The notes: generated from the sequence alone by a model not told the origin. A stretch of 64,000 bases of DNA from Roseibium aggregatum IAM 12614 (GCF_000168975.1 NZ_AAUW01000003.1:1-64000); one strand, 5' to 3'. Positions 8,496 to 16,932 are shown, counted from the first letter of the stretch. Program-made: numbers and translations.

Positions 8496-8819
8496 TCAGC
8501 CTTCTTTCTGCAACTGGTCGATTGCCGTGTGCATCAGTTCGTCCATGGTGCGGCGTATCTGATGATCGGACTGCTCGACGTTGTTTGCGTCGAAATCTTC
8601 GCGAAGCTTGCGGAACACGTCTTCCTCGCCCGGCTCTTCGAAATCGGCCCGGACGACTTCCTTGGCGTATTCGTCGGCCTTTTCGCCTTCAAAGCCCAGA
8701 AGACCGGCCGCCCACAGCCCCAGCAACTTGTTGCGGCGTGCGGTTGCCTTGAACCGCAGCTCCTCGTCATGCACGAACTTGTTTTCAAACCCCTGCTCGC
8801 GCTTGTCGAATGTGCTCAT
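8496..8819 (-). CDS. DUF1476 protein, F1-ATPase inhibitor zeta subunit
   Basis: A 107-residue protein almost entirely helical by composition. It carries the hallmark of the alphaproteobacterial zeta subunit: FDKREQGFENKFVHDEEL at the N-terminus, then FKATARRNKLLGLWAA. In Paracoccus, zeta is a natural inhibitor of F1F0-ATPase that blocks ATP hydrolysis through its N-terminal segment. In other alphaproteobacteria it is weaker. I chose the ATG at 8819, 8 bases after caggaga, because it matches the family N-terminus; in-frame ATGs at 8825 and 8885 give non-family extensions. It is divergent from purC, a common arrangement in Hyphomicrobiales. Confidence 0.9.
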   Translation of the reverse strand: MSTFDKREQGFENKFVHDEELRFKATARRNKLLGLWAAGLLGFEGEKADEYAKEVVRADFEEPGEEDVFRKLREDFDANNVEQSDHQIRRTMDELMHTAIDQLQKEG

Positions 8820-9126
8820 ACTCATCGTCTCCTGAACTGCGCTGATGCATTTCTCCCCATATGGGGCTGATTTGGTCTCTTGCATATCCCCGCATGGCGA
8901 TCAAATCAACGCAGTACGTACACGCATGCGTCAAAAGCATAACCGCCCTGCGCACTCTCTGGAAACATAAGATTGTACTTTTGCCCGGCTTCGGTTAAGT
9001 TCCGCGCCGCAAAAGAGGGCCAGCTGCCTTTAAGCATCGGCCGGTTGACGACAAACGTCCCGGTGGATTTTCAGACAAGGTAAGCATGTCCCGTCAAAGG
9101 TTTCTCTAAAAGACACGGTATAGCCA

Positions 9127-9891
9127 ATGAACCGCCGCCGGCGCATTTACGAAGGTAAGGGCAAGATCCTTTACGAAGGTCCTGAACCGGGAACACTGGT
9201 TCAGCACTTCAAGGACGACGCGACTGCCTTCAACAACAAGAAACACGAGATTGTTGACGGCAAAGGCGTGCTCAACAACCGGATTTCCGAATATATCTTC
9301 AACCATCTGAATGCCATCGGCATCCCGACTCACTTCATTCGCCGCCTCAACATGCGCGAACAGTTGATCCGGGAAGTCGAGATCATTCCGCTGGAAGTGG
9401 TCGTGCGCAACGTCGCCGCCGGTTCCATCGCCACCCGTCTGGGCCTGGAAGAAGGCACTCAGTTGCCGCGTTCCATCATCGAATTCTACTACAAGAACGA
9501 TGAGCTCAACGACCCGATGGTTGCCGAAGAACACATCACCGCGTTCGGCTGGGCAACCCCGCAGGAACTGGACGACATGATGGCGCTCGCCATCCGCGTC
9601 AACGATTTCCTGTGCGGTCTGTTCCTGGGCGTCGGCATTCGCCTTGTCGATTTCAAGATCGAATGCGGCCGCCTGTTCGAAGGAGACATGATGCGCATCG
9701 TCGTTGCCGACGAGATTTCCCCGGACAGCTGCCGTCTGTGGGACATCGAGACCAACGACAAGATGGACAAGGACCGCTTCCGCCGCGACATGGGCGGCAT
9801 GCTGGAAGCCTACCAGGAAGTTGCCAAGCGGCTGGGGATCATGATCACCAGCGAGCGCCCGGCAGGTTCCGGACCGACCCTGGTCAAGTAA
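9127..9891 (+). CDS. purC: Phosphoribosylaminoimidazole-succinocarboxamide synthase (SAICAR synthase)
   Basis: A 254-residue enzyme that joins aspartate to CAIR using ATP in purine synthesis. The ATP-site start [16 protein letters not shown], the [14 protein letters not shown] segment (about residues 93-107) and the metal/substrate motif [12 protein letters not shown] (about 197-208) are all intact. Length is normal for the bacterial short form. It opens the purine cluster. The gap before the next gene holds a hairpin that also masks that gene's ribosome site. Confidence 0.97.
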   Translation: MNRRRRIYEGKGKILYEGPEPGTLVQHFKDDATAFNNKKHEIVDGKGVLNNRISEYIFNHLNAIGIPTHFIRRLNMREQLIREVEIIPLEVVVRNVAAGSIATRLGLEEGTQLPRSIIEFYYKNDELNDPMVAEEHITAFGWATPQELDDMMALAIRVNDFLCGLFLGVGIRLVDFKIECGRLFEGDMMRIVVADEISPDSCRLWDIETNDKMDKDRFRRDMGGMLEAYQEVAKRLGIMITSERPAGSGPTLVK

Positions 9892-9984
9892 GACGCGCTG
9901 CTGATGCAGTATTGACACAGGCTGGTGCAATCGCTGCAAACGGCCCTTACGTCAACATTGCAACCATCGGTATTGCCAACTATG

Positions 9985-10011
9985 ACGCCTCCTTGTTCAA
10001 CAAGGGGGCGT
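9985..10011 (+). promoter_or_regulatory. Hairpin covering the ribosome binding site of the lipoprotein gene
   Basis: Eleven bases (acgcctccttg, 9985-9995) pair with caagggggcgt (10001-10011) across a 5-base loop, with one G-T pair. The right arm contains the ribosome site aaggggg, 4 bases before the ATG at 10013. It may act as a purC terminator, a translation brake or a temperature-sensing element; there is only a weak T-rich stretch afterwards. Confidence 0.6.
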
Positions 10012-10012
10012 T

Positions 10013-10552
10013 ATGTCTTTTAGATTTTCTTCCATTTTCAAGGCCGTATCGATTGCGCTTCTGTGCGGTTTTCTTGCAGCCTGTCAAACCACGGGCCTGA
10101 AGCCCGGCAGCATATCCTCCAGCTTTGCACCCAAGGGTTGGGCCAGTAAGCAGAACGGCAACAAGGCCGTATATGTTTGTCTGCCATCCACCTGCAAATC
10201 GCCTGAAGTTGTCGTTGTGGGTCCGATCGAGGTCGAGGGCGACACGGAATCGGCCATCCGGCAAAACCTGATCTCTGCCGAATTGATGAATGCCGTCGGC
10301 AACATTGCGAACGTGGCCTCAAAGGGTCAGGTCCGTCTCAAAACCAATCGCCGTGTCGTCACCAAATCCTATTCCGGCTTCGACATGACTACCAGGTACC
10401 GGACGGACAAAGGCAACGTCTATGTCGCCGCACGCCTCATCATTCAAAACGACCGCGGCAGCACCGTTGCCTCCTTTGCGACATCAAGCTCCAGGGCAAA
10501 GGCAAATCTCGACCGCTTCCTGAAGCAGACAACGATCAAGCGCGTGCCGTAA
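10013..10552 (+). CDS. Putative lipoprotein of unknown function
   Basis: A 179-residue protein with a lipoprotein signal: positively charged start, hydrophobic core and lipobox FLAAC, with Cys at about residue 23. The mature part is basic and contains two further Cys (VCLPSTCKSP). It is predicted to be mixed alpha/beta with no domain I recognise. The lipidated Cys is followed by Gln, which favours outer-membrane sorting under the usual +2 rule. It sits between purC and purS but has its own hidden ribosome site and a following stem-loop, so it is probably not functionally tied to purine synthesis. Confidence 0.75.
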   Translation: MSFRFSSIFKAVSIALLCGFLAACQTTGLKPGSISSSFAPKGWASKQNGNKAVYVCLPSTCKSPEVVVVGPIEVEGDTESAIRQNLISAELMNAVGNIANVASKGQVRLKTNRRVVTKSYSGFDMTTRYRTDKGNVYVAARLIIQNDRGSTVASFATSSSRAKANLDRFLKQTTIKRVP

Positions 10553-10586
10553 ATCGCAGGTTTTCTGCACACAGGCCTTTCGCAAA

Positions 10587-10614
10587 TGGGGCTCCTCGTG
10601 TATGGGGAGCCCCA
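10587..10614 (+). promoter_or_regulatory. Stem-loop in the leader of purS
   Basis: A perfect 9-bp stem, tggggctcc with ggagcccca, encloses a 10-base loop. No T run follows, so it is a poor terminator for the lipoprotein gene. A second short inverted repeat (ctgcag-aat-ctgcag, 10626-10640) follows before the purS start at 10662. Whether either controls purS is unknown. Confidence 0.45.
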
Positions 10615-10661
10615 AAGTCATTCAACTGCAGAATCTGCAGTCTGCTGCGGGGATCCCAATC

Positions 10662-10901
10662 ATGAAAGCACGTGTGATCGTCACCCTGAAAAACGGTGTA
10701 CTCGATCCTCAGGGAAAAGCCATCGAAGGCGCGCTCGGCGGCCTCGGCTTCGGCGACGTCGGCTCCGTTCGTCAGGGCAAGGTGTTCGATGTCGAACTGA
10801 CCGGTACCGACAAGGCAGCCGCCAAGGCTGAGCTGGAGCAGATGTGCGAAAAGCTGCTCGCCAACACCGTCATCGAGAACTACGCGATCGAGATCGCCTG
10901 A
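10662..10901 (+). CDS. purS: Phosphoribosylformylglycinamidine synthase subunit PurS
   Basis: A 79-residue PurS, the small bridging subunit that assembles PurQ and short PurL into active FGAM synthase. Family features are visible: MKARVIVTLKNGVLDPQG at the start, GFGDVGSVRQGKVFDVEL in the middle, and a C-terminal ANTVIENYAIEI. I chose the ATG at 10662 as it gives the exact family length; an open frame runs 20 codons further upstream through the leader stem-loop. purQ lies about 150 bases downstream with one very small gene between. Confidence 0.95.
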   Translation: MKARVIVTLKNGVLDPQGKAIEGALGGLGFGDVGSVRQGKVFDVELTGTDKAAAKAELEQMCEKLLANTVIENYAIEIA

Positions 10902-10929
10902 CCGACACTTCGACACCGGGGCACCGCCG

Positions 10930-11037
10930 ATGGATGACGACACCCGCAAGGCCCTGATCTTCATGGCCACCAAAGCGGCGATATTCATTCTGGTGCCCGC
11001 AATCGCGGCCCTGATTGCCGTACTTGTTCTGCTCTGA
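10930..11037 (+). CDS. 35-residue membrane microprotein between purS and purQ
   Basis: A very short gene from ATG 10930 to TGA 11037. The peptide has a polar start (MDDDTRKALIF) and then one hydrophobic helix (about residues 16-35, ending LIAVLVLL). It sits 28 bases after purS and 18 bases before purQ in the same direction. I recall that annotation pipelines name a conserved short family in this exact place in Hyphomicrobiales as an FGAM-synthase-associated small membrane protein; its role is not known. The ribosome site is weak. Confidence 0.65.
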   Translation: MDDDTRKALIFMATKAAIFILVPAIAALIAVLVLL

Positions 11038-11055
11038 ACCGACTGGATTGCCCAT

Positions 11056-11721
11056 ATGAAAACCGCAGTCATCGTTTTCCCCGGCTCCAACCGCGACCGT
11101 GACATGTTCCACGCTCTGGAACTGATCACCGGAACCAGGCCGCAGAGCGTCTGGCACACGGAAAGCACCCTGCCGGATGTGGATCTCGTGGTTGTTCCCG
11201 GCGGCTTTTCCTACGGCGACTATCTGCGCTCCGGTGCGATTGCCGCCCGTTCCCCGATCCTCAAGGACCTCGTGGCCAAGGCCGACAGCGGCGTCGCTGT
11301 GCTCGGTGTCTGCAACGGGTTCCAGATCCTGACCGAGGCCGGCCTGCTGCCGGGTGCCCTGATGCGCAACGCCGGGCTCACCTTCGTCTGCCGCGAAGTC
11401 CTGATGGAAACCGTCAACACCGCGACAAGGTTCTCCTCGAAATTCGAAAAGGGCCAGGTCTGGCGCTGCCCGGTGGCCCATCACGACGGCAACTACTTTG
11501 CCGACGCCGACACGCTGAAACAGATCGAGGACAATGGTCAGGTCGTCTTCCGCTACGCGGGCGGCACCAATCCGAACGGCTCCCTCAACGACATTGCCGG
11601 CATCACCAATGCCAAGGGCAACGTCCTCGGCATGATGCCGCATCCGGAAAACCTGATCGAACCGATCAATGGCGGTCTTGACGGCCGCCTGCTGTTTGAA
11701 AGCCTGCTGGAAGCAGCCTGA
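11056..11721 (+). CDS. purQ: Phosphoribosylformylglycinamidine synthase subunit PurQ (glutaminase)
   Basis: A 221-residue class I glutamine amidotransferase that supplies ammonia to PurL. It starts [15 protein letters not shown], has [15 protein letters not shown], and the nucleophile elbow GVCNGFQ with Cys at residue 86. The His/Glu of the triad lie in MMPHPEN near the C-terminus. Length and order are those of a free-standing PurQ working with PurS and a short PurL, not the large fused enzyme of gammaproteobacteria. The DUF2164 gene follows after 20 bases; purL itself lies 6.3 kb further on. Confidence 0.97.
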   Translation: MKTAVIVFPGSNRDRDMFHALELITGTRPQSVWHTESTLPDVDLVVVPGGFSYGDYLRSGAIAARSPILKDLVAKADSGVAVLGVCNGFQILTEAGLLPGALMRNAGLTFVCREVLMETVNTATRFSSKFEKGQVWRCPVAHHDGNYFADADTLKQIEDNGQVVFRYAGGTNPNGSLNDIAGITNAKGNVLGMMPHPENLIEPINGGLDGRLLFESLLEAA

Positions 11722-11741
11722 AAACCATCCGGGAGGCGGGC

Positions 11742-11996
11742 ATGACAGACCTGACACTCGACAAGGACGCCAGAACCCGCCTCGCCTCCGAGATCAAGCA
11801 TTATCTCGAAACCGATCTGGATATCGACATCGGCAACATGGACGCCGAATTGCTTATCGATTTCCTGACGCCGTCTCTGGGGGCCAGGTTCTACAACCTG
11901 GGCCTCAAGGACGCCCAGGCCCTGCTCGCCCGCAAGGTCGACGACATCAACGACGAACTCTACGCCCTGGAAAAACCAGTTCAGGATCGCGGCTAA
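11742..11996 (+). CDS. DUF2164 family protein
   Basis: An 84-residue acidic protein with the DUF2164 pattern: EIKHYLETDLDIDIGNMDAE, then LLIDFLTPSLGARFYNLGLKDA and a C-terminal helix. No function is established for the family. The gene begins 20 bases after purQ behind gggaggcggg, so it is likely in the purQ transcript. Confidence 0.85.
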   Translation: MTDLTLDKDARTRLASEIKHYLETDLDIDIGNMDAELLIDFLTPSLGARFYNLGLKDAQALLARKVDDINDELYALEKPVQDRG

Positions 11997-12077
11997 ACTT
12001 CAGGGGACGCTGCGGCGTGAAGAAGCCCGTCCACTCCGATTTCCGCAAGGCCTGGCGCCTTCAGTCCCCACTCTCCT

Positions 12078-12199
12078 TGTCATCCCCGCGCAGGCGGGGA
12101 TCCAGTAACCGACCGCCTCAGCCGCCTTGCCCCATCCCGTCAGCTCCGGCGGATACTGGATACCGGTCTTGGCGCTGCGCACCAAACCGGGATGACAAA
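12078..12199. repeat. Intergenic repeat of the ccggga/gatgac family
   Basis: Begins ttgtcatccccgcgcaggcg and ends accaaaccgggatgacaaa; the outer ends are inverted copies. The right part (tggataccggtcttggcgct and onward) is nearly the same as 27941-27988. It fills the space between the DUF2164 and AraC genes. Confidence 0.7.
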
Positions 12200-12242
12200 T
12201 ACAGAGGCTTATGAGGCTACTGAAGCTCAGGGAGTAGCCGGT

Positions 12243-13043
12243 TCAAGCCGCCTGGCTGCGCTTTTGCTTGGGGGAGTAGCCGAACCGGCGGGAGAAGGCT
12301 CTGGAAAAGGCTGCGGGGCTTGCGAAGCCGCAGAGGCTGGCGACGGCCTTGACCTGCCTGCCGGTTTCCAGCTCGGAGCGGGCAATGTCCAGCCGCCAGT
12401 TGGAGAGATAGCCCATGGGCGTTGTGCCGACGAGTTCCTTGAAGGTCACCGCGAACTGCGTGCGCGACATGCCGGCCGTCTCGGCCAGCTTTTCCAGCGT
12501 CCAGGGTTCTCCGGGCACCTCGTGGATCGCCACCAGCGCGGCTGCGATCCGCGGGTTTGCCAGACCGTTCAAGAGGCCTGTATCGGCCTTCCCCTCCTCC
12601 ATGGCGTGACGCAGCAGCCGGATCACGACAACTTCGCATAAACGCTGGAACGCGGCCTGCCCGCCACATCTGGGCATGGTGGCTTCCTCGATCAGCGGTG
12701 TCACCACGGCAGAGAGAAAGGGATCTTCCGTCATTTGCACGGAAATGCAGTCCGGCAAGGCACTGATGAGCTGCCTGCCGACACCGGAGATCGTGATCCG
12801 GGCTGCAACAAGCGGCGTCTCATCGCTGGCGGGCTCCATGCCGCAAAGCGTTCCCTTCCCATCCCGCACAGGACAAAAGACAAGCCTCAGCCCTCTCACC
12901 GGGCTGTCGTAGATCCTCAGATTGGAATCGCTGCCGTCCGCGTCCGCGGTCAATGAGATGTCCACCTGCACGCGAAGTCGGTCGATGAGCGAAGACAGCC
13001 GGTCCAGTCTGCCATTGAAGGACGTTCGATAGGGGGCCGGCAT
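12243..13043 (-). CDS. AraC-family transcriptional regulator
   Basis: A 266-residue regulator. The C-terminal third has both AraC helix-turn-helix units: WTLEKLAETAGMSRTQFAVTF followed by VGTTPMGYLSNWRLDIA, then VKAVASLCGFASPAAFSRAF. The N-terminal part looks like a cupin-type sensor with RGLRLVFCPVRDGKG and two Cys. I chose the ATG at 13043, 7 bases after aggag; an ATG at 13061 is possible. It is divergent from the peroxiredoxin-like gene at 13150, which it probably controls. Confidence 0.9.
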   Translation of the reverse strand: MPAPYRTSFNGRLDRLSSLIDRLRVQVDISLTADADGSDSNLRIYDSPVRGLRLVFCPVRDGKGTLCGMEPASDETPLVAARITISGVGRQLISALPDCISVQMTEDPFLSAVVTPLIEEATMPRCGGQAAFQRLCEVVVIRLLRHAMEEGKADTGLLNGLANPRIAAALVAIHEVPGEPWTLEKLAETAGMSRTQFAVTFKELVGTTPMGYLSNWRLDIARSELETGRQVKAVASLCGFASPAAFSRAFSRRFGYSPKQKRSQAA

Positions 13044-13149
13044 TTCCGTACTCCTGAGCATTTTTTATGAATGTTTATGGAGCTTTCGTTCACTACCTTA
13101 CAGCTATTCGCAGGGAAATGGAAAGCCTGCCCAGCCAAATGAGGAAAAC

Positions 13150-13686
13150 ATGCTTGTTCCACGCCAACCCGTTCCCGGCCTGACGGTCGAAACACTGAGC
13201 TCCGGATCCTTCGATCTGTCCAAGGATAACGCCGATTTCGCAACGCTTGTCGTTTTCTACCGGGGCCTGCATTGCCCGATCTGCGCAACCTACCTGAAAG
13301 AACTGGGCCGACTGACCGCCGATTTCGCGGCAAAGGGCGTCAAGACCATTGCGATTTCTTCGGACGACAGGGATCGCGCGGAAAAAATGGCGGAAAAAGT
13401 CGGCCATGCGGATCTGCGTTTCGGCTACGGCCTGCCGCTCACTGTCGCAAGAGAATGGGGGCTATACGTTTCCACCAGCCGTGGCACCACCTCGATCGGC
13501 ATCGACGAGCCGGCGCTGTTTTCAGAACCCGGCGTCTTTCTGGTGAAATCGGACGGCACGCTTTACTTCGCCTCCGTCCAGACCATGCCTTTCGTGCGCC
13601 CGCACTTCCAGGAAATGGTCGGTGCGCTCGATTTCGTTCAGAAGAACGAGTATCCGGCACGCGGCGAATATACCGGCGCAGTCTGA
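13150..13686 (+). CDS. Peroxiredoxin-like (AhpC/TSA-family) protein
   Basis: A 178-residue thioredoxin-fold protein. The segment FYRGLHCPICATYLKEL (about residues 36-52) carries a CPIC motif at the place of the peroxidatic cysteine, and IAISSDDRDRAEKMAEKVG is the usual following helix. This belongs to the peroxiredoxin-like group with a CPxC motif, which may act as a peroxidase or a thiol oxidoreductase; the activity is not settled by sequence. It has no signal peptide, so it is cytoplasmic. It is transcribed away from an AraC gene across about 106 bases. Confidence 0.88.
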   Translation: MLVPRQPVPGLTVETLSSGSFDLSKDNADFATLVVFYRGLHCPICATYLKELGRLTADFAAKGVKTIAISSDDRDRAEKMAEKVGHADLRFGYGLPLTVAREWGLYVSTSRGTTSIGIDEPALFSEPGVFLVKSDGTLYFASVQTMPFVRPHFQEMVGALDFVQKNEYPARGEYTGAV

Positions 13687-13809
13687 CGGCGCCTTTACAC
13701 GGGCCTCAAAACAAGGATGCCGGACACGGGCTGCATCGTGTCCGGCATCAACAAAGACTTGCCAGGGGAAGCAGGTCCTTGTCCGTGGGGATCGGTAGCG
13801 ATCTCCGCA

Positions 13810-14049
13810 TCAATAGCGGCCCTTGCGCCGGCTTTCGGTATCCCAGAACGGACGCATTGCCTCGGCCAGCGCAGCCTCCCGGGTCAGTCCGAGGTCCTCA
13901 AGGGCCGCGTCTGACAATTCCAGAAGTTCCAGGCGGGTCCGGCGTCTCACAAACCATTCCCTCAGATATCTGAAAGCCGTTCTGGCGAGACCGCCGGGGA
14001 TCCGGAGCCGCGATATCGGGCGCCCGGATATTGTTTCGATTGAACTCAT
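13810..14049 (-). CDS. DUF1127 protein
   Basis: A 79-residue basic protein with a C-terminal DUF1127 domain: FVRRRTRLELLELSDAALED, LGLTREAALAEA and RPFWDT. Short DUF1127 proteins in Agrobacterium and Rhodobacter are linked to RNA turnover, small-RNA maturation and phosphate or growth-phase responses; longer YjiS-like members are less studied. It is divergent from the MocR gene, with 102 bases of palindrome-rich DNA between, so the two are probably co-regulated. ggag lies 8-9 bases before the start. Confidence 0.85.
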   Translation of the reverse strand: MSSIETISGRPISRLRIPGGLARTAFRYLREWFVRRRTRLELLELSDAALEDLGLTREAALAEAMRPFWDTESRRKGRY

Positions 14050-14064
14050 TTAAGTCATCTCCAG

Positions 14065-14158
14065 GGTGACAATTACATCAATTGGACGCATTGTAGCGCT
14101 ACAATCATATGAATTGACTCTGTTTGGGATGCAATATATTAAATTGTCACCATGACAA
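14065..14158. promoter_or_regulatory. Palindrome-rich control region between DUF1127 and MocR genes, with probable leaderless promoter
   Basis: Three symmetric elements are visible: ggtgacaatt (14065-14074) inverted as aattgtcacc (14142-14151); a perfect 16-bp palindrome attgtagcgctacaat (14090-14105); and ttgtca-cca-tgacaa (14144-14158), which covers the MocR start codon at 14152. A promoter fits toward MocR: ttgact (14114-14119), 17-base spacer, tattaa (14137-14142), placing transcription start at or within a few bases of the ATG. No ribosome site precedes that ATG. MocR regulators commonly autoregulate. Confidence 0.6.
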
Positions 14159-15663
14159 ATTGGCACCCAGAGATTCCCGAGGGCCAAGGCCCGCTCTACA
14201 TCCGGCTGGCGGACCGCATCGCCGAGGACATCGCCACCGGCGCGCTTGGTGCCGGCTCCAAACTGCCGCCGCAGCGCGACCTCGCCTACGATCTCGGCGT
14301 CACCGTCGGCACGATCGGCCGCGCCTATGCGCTGATCCGACAGCGTGGTCTCGTCAGCGGGGAAGTCGGGCGCGGCACCTTCGTTCTCGGCAGCACGTAC
14401 GATCCGACGCTTGAAGAAGACACCAAGCCCGATCTCGACCGGCCCACACATCAGACCAACGGCTCTGTGGCACAGAACATATCCGCCTCTTCCTGGACCC
14501 AGGGTGCGATGCACGTGCCGAAGGACGTCGCCTTTGGCGGAACCCGGGTCATGGTGCCCTCTCCAGAGGCAATCCGCTTCGACAGCACGTCCGCACCCGA
14601 GATCGGTCAGGCTGCCGTTATCGGACGGCTGACGGCCGACATCACCCGTGAGGCGCCATACGAAATTGCCAGCTACACCCGCTCCGTGCCCGAAAGCTGG
14701 CGCCAGGCGGGGCGCATCTGGCTGTCTCGCGCCGGATGGCAACCGCCGGAAGGCAGCATCGTGCCGACGACAGGCGCCCAGGCGGCGATCATGGCCATCA
14801 TCGCGGCCACGACCGCCCCAGGCGATCAGGTCGCCTTTGAGGAACTGACCTACAGTTCGATTGCCCGTGGTGCGGCTCTCTCCGGCAGGCGGCCGGTCCA
14901 GATCGCGCGCGATGACGAAGGCCCCCTGCCCGAAGATCTCGTCCGCGTCTGCGCTCAGAAGCACCCGAAGCTGCTGTTCGTGATGCCGACCATGCATAAC
15001 CCGACCCTCGGCATGATGGGCGAACAGCGCCGCGCGGACATTGTGACCATTGCCCGCCAGTACAATCTCTGGATCATCGAGGACGAGGTCTACGGGTCCT
15101 TGCGCGAAACCTCACCGCCCCCGCTCGCCGCACTGGCGCCAGAGCGCACGTTTCACGTCGGCTCGTTGTCGAAATCCGTCACCGCCGGCGTGCGCGGCGG
15201 CTGGGTTTCCAGCCCGTTGTCGCACGCACAGCGGATCTACACCGCCCACAAGATGCTGACCGGCGGCATATCCTTTCTCCTGTCGGAACTGTCCACCCGG
15301 CTGGTTCTGTCCGGCGCCGCAGACGAAATCCGCGGGAAAATTCTTGCCGAAGTCTCCGCCCGGTTCGAATTGGTGCAGAAGTATCTCGGCGCCTACGACA
15401 TGTGCGCCGCCGCAGATGCACCGTTTCTGTGGCTCAAGGTGCCCGAACCCTGGCTGTCCGGCACCTTCAAGGCGGCCGCCGCTGCCGCCAATGTGCTGGT
15501 CGATGATGAGGACGAATTCAAGACCGGCCGGTCCGGCAAGGTCTATCACCGCGTACGCATCGGCATCACCAACCCGATGACCCGGGCAGAGACCGCCAAG
15601 GGCCTGCTGATCCTGCAAAATTTGCTGGAAGACAGCGGAGCCTGCTACGACAGTTTCGAATAG
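14152..15663 (+). CDS. MocR/PdxR-type GntR regulator with aminotransferase domain
   Basis: A 503-residue fusion: GntR winged helix (about residues 12-80; LPPQRDLAYDLGVTVGTIGRAYALI) and a fold-type I aminotransferase domain. The PLP-binding Lys is in HVGSLSKSVTAGVRGGW (about residue 344), and DEVYG supplies the pyridine-N aspartate. Proteins of this class bind PLP or an amino compound and control genes for vitamin B6, GABA, taurine or ectoine use; the target is not apparent. The likely partner is the divergent DUF1127 gene. The start appears to be leaderless. Confidence 0.92.
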   Translation: MTNWHPEIPEGQGPLYIRLADRIAEDIATGALGAGSKLPPQRDLAYDLGVTVGTIGRAYALIRQRGLVSGEVGRGTFVLGSTYDPTLEEDTKPDLDRPTHQTNGSVAQNISASSWTQGAMHVPKDVAFGGTRVMVPSPEAIRFDSTSAPEIGQAAVIGRLTADITREAPYEIASYTRSVPESWRQAGRIWLSRAGWQPPEGSIVPTTGAQAAIMAIIAATTAPGDQVAFEELTYSSIARGAALSGRRPVQIARDDEGPLPEDLVRVCAQKHPKLLFVMPTMHNPTLGMMGEQRRADIVTIARQYNLWIIEDEVYGSLRETSPPPLAALAPERTFHVGSLSKSVTAGVRGGWVSSPLSHAQRIYTAHKMLTGGISFLLSELSTRLVLSGAADEIRGKILAEVSARFELVQKYLGAYDMCAAADAPFLWLKVPEPWLSGTFKAAAAAANVLVDDEDEFKTGRSGKVYHRVRIGITNPMTRAETAKGLLILQNLLEDSGACYDSFE

Positions 15664-15685
15664 AGACCTTTGAAGGCAGAAAAAT

Positions 15686-16150
15686 ATGCCGGAAACCAGT
15701 TTGCCCTTCGTCATCCTTCCGGTCTTCTTCGTCGTCTTCGCCCTGTTCTGGTCGCTGATTGTCTTCGTGATTGCCCAGACCGGCGGCTGGTCCGGGCTGG
15801 CGAACGCCTATCCCGCCACCGAAAAACCGGAAGGCCGAAGCTGGAACTGGCGAACCATCAGGTTCGGGCTCTTCGGCAACTACCGCAACAGTGTGAACGT
15901 GTCCCTGTCCGACGCTGGTCTCTACATGTGCCCGATCTTTCTCTTCAGGATCGGCCACAAGCCGATCCTCATACCCTGGAAAGCTGTTTCGGATACCCAC
16001 CGGCGCGACCTGTGGTTTGCGCAGACACTCACGCTAGCGGTACCTCTGACCGGCAGCGGCGAAGAGAGACGGGTGTCCTTCTACGGCGCAGAATTCGTCG
16101 ACGCGATCGAGGACTGCCTGAGACGTAACGGCAATGCTCTCTACCGGTGA
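15686..16150 (+). CDS. Membrane-anchored protein with PH-like C-terminal region (unknown)
   Basis: A 154-residue protein with one strong membrane helix at about residues 6-30 and a soluble part. The pattern VNVSLSDAGLYMCPIFLFR ... ILIPWKAVSD resembles small bacterial PH-like modules, in which a beta-barrel follows a helix; this is only a resemblance. No family is recognised with confidence. It starts 22 bases after the MocR stop, so it may be read through from that promoter. Confidence 0.65.
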   Translation: MPETSLPFVILPVFFVVFALFWSLIVFVIAQTGGWSGLANAYPATEKPEGRSWNWRTIRFGLFGNYRNSVNVSLSDAGLYMCPIFLFRIGHKPILIPWKAVSDTHRRDLWFAQTLTLAVPLTGSGEERRVSFYGAEFVDAIEDCLRRNGNALYR

Positions 16151-16256
16151 AAACCACGACTGACCGGCCAGCCTGACGGCGCATGAACCGGGATCACGTT
16201 TTTCTTGTCCCGCACCCGCTCTGCTGCCAATGTGAGCTGGTGACCTGGAGGGTGCA

Positions 16257-16769
16257 ATGACAGGGTCTGTGCCGTTGTGGGTGAAACTGGCCGGCGTGGC
16301 GGCTGCAGTCTATTGCATTGCCGTCTTTGGCGCCCTTTACCGCTACAACCAGTCCATCCTGGCAAATGCCAGCTTTGCCGAAATCACCGGTGGCGGTTTC
16401 ATCTACAATTACCGCATTGCCGACATCCGGGCTGGCATCACGGTTGGTCTCGTCAAGCCGCTGCCGCTTGGAACCCGGCTCGTTGCCGAATTCGAACGCC
16501 CGCAGGGTGGCAAGATCGAGATCGAGAAGGCCGTTTCCCATGCCAGACGCAACTACAGTTTCGAAACGCCGTCGCTGAGCGATGTCGAAGCCGACCGCAC
16601 TTATACCGCCGTTCTTCACGTCTTGGATGCCAAGACGGGTCAGGAGATCGAGCAACACGAAAAGGGCCTGAAGAGCGGCGTTGCGCCAAAGGCCATGCCC
16701 ACCAAGGCACTGACCATCGGTCCCGGCTATCACATCAACCCGGAAATCCAGCCGGCACCGAAGGGGTGA
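16257..16769 (+). CDS. Single-helix membrane-anchored protein, unknown function
   Basis: A 170-residue protein with an N-terminal membrane helix (about residues 6-27) and an expected periplasmic beta-rich domain (LGTRLVAEFERPQGGKIEIE, YTAVLHVLDAKTGQEI), ending in a proline-rich tail. It is not recognised. GGAG precedes the ATG. It stands between the unknown PH-like gene and the antiporter on the same strand. Confidence 0.65.
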   Translation: MTGSVPLWVKLAGVAAAVYCIAVFGALYRYNQSILANASFAEITGGGFIYNYRIADIRAGITVGLVKPLPLGTRLVAEFERPQGGKIEIEKAVSHARRNYSFETPSLSDVEADRTYTAVLHVLDAKTGQEIEQHEKGLKSGVAPKAMPTKALTIGPGYHINPEIQPAPKG

Positions 16770-16932
16770 ACCGGCCGGTCGTTCTGAAAACGGCACCAGA
16801 CGGCGCTTGAAGTCTCGAAAGTGACGCTATTTTCCGTGCCACGCGAAAAAAGTCTGCGCGGCATTGCCCTGGCCATTGTGCAGCGCAATCACGCACACCA
16901 TCTGCCAGCAACGTGTCCTCGGGATCTCCAAA

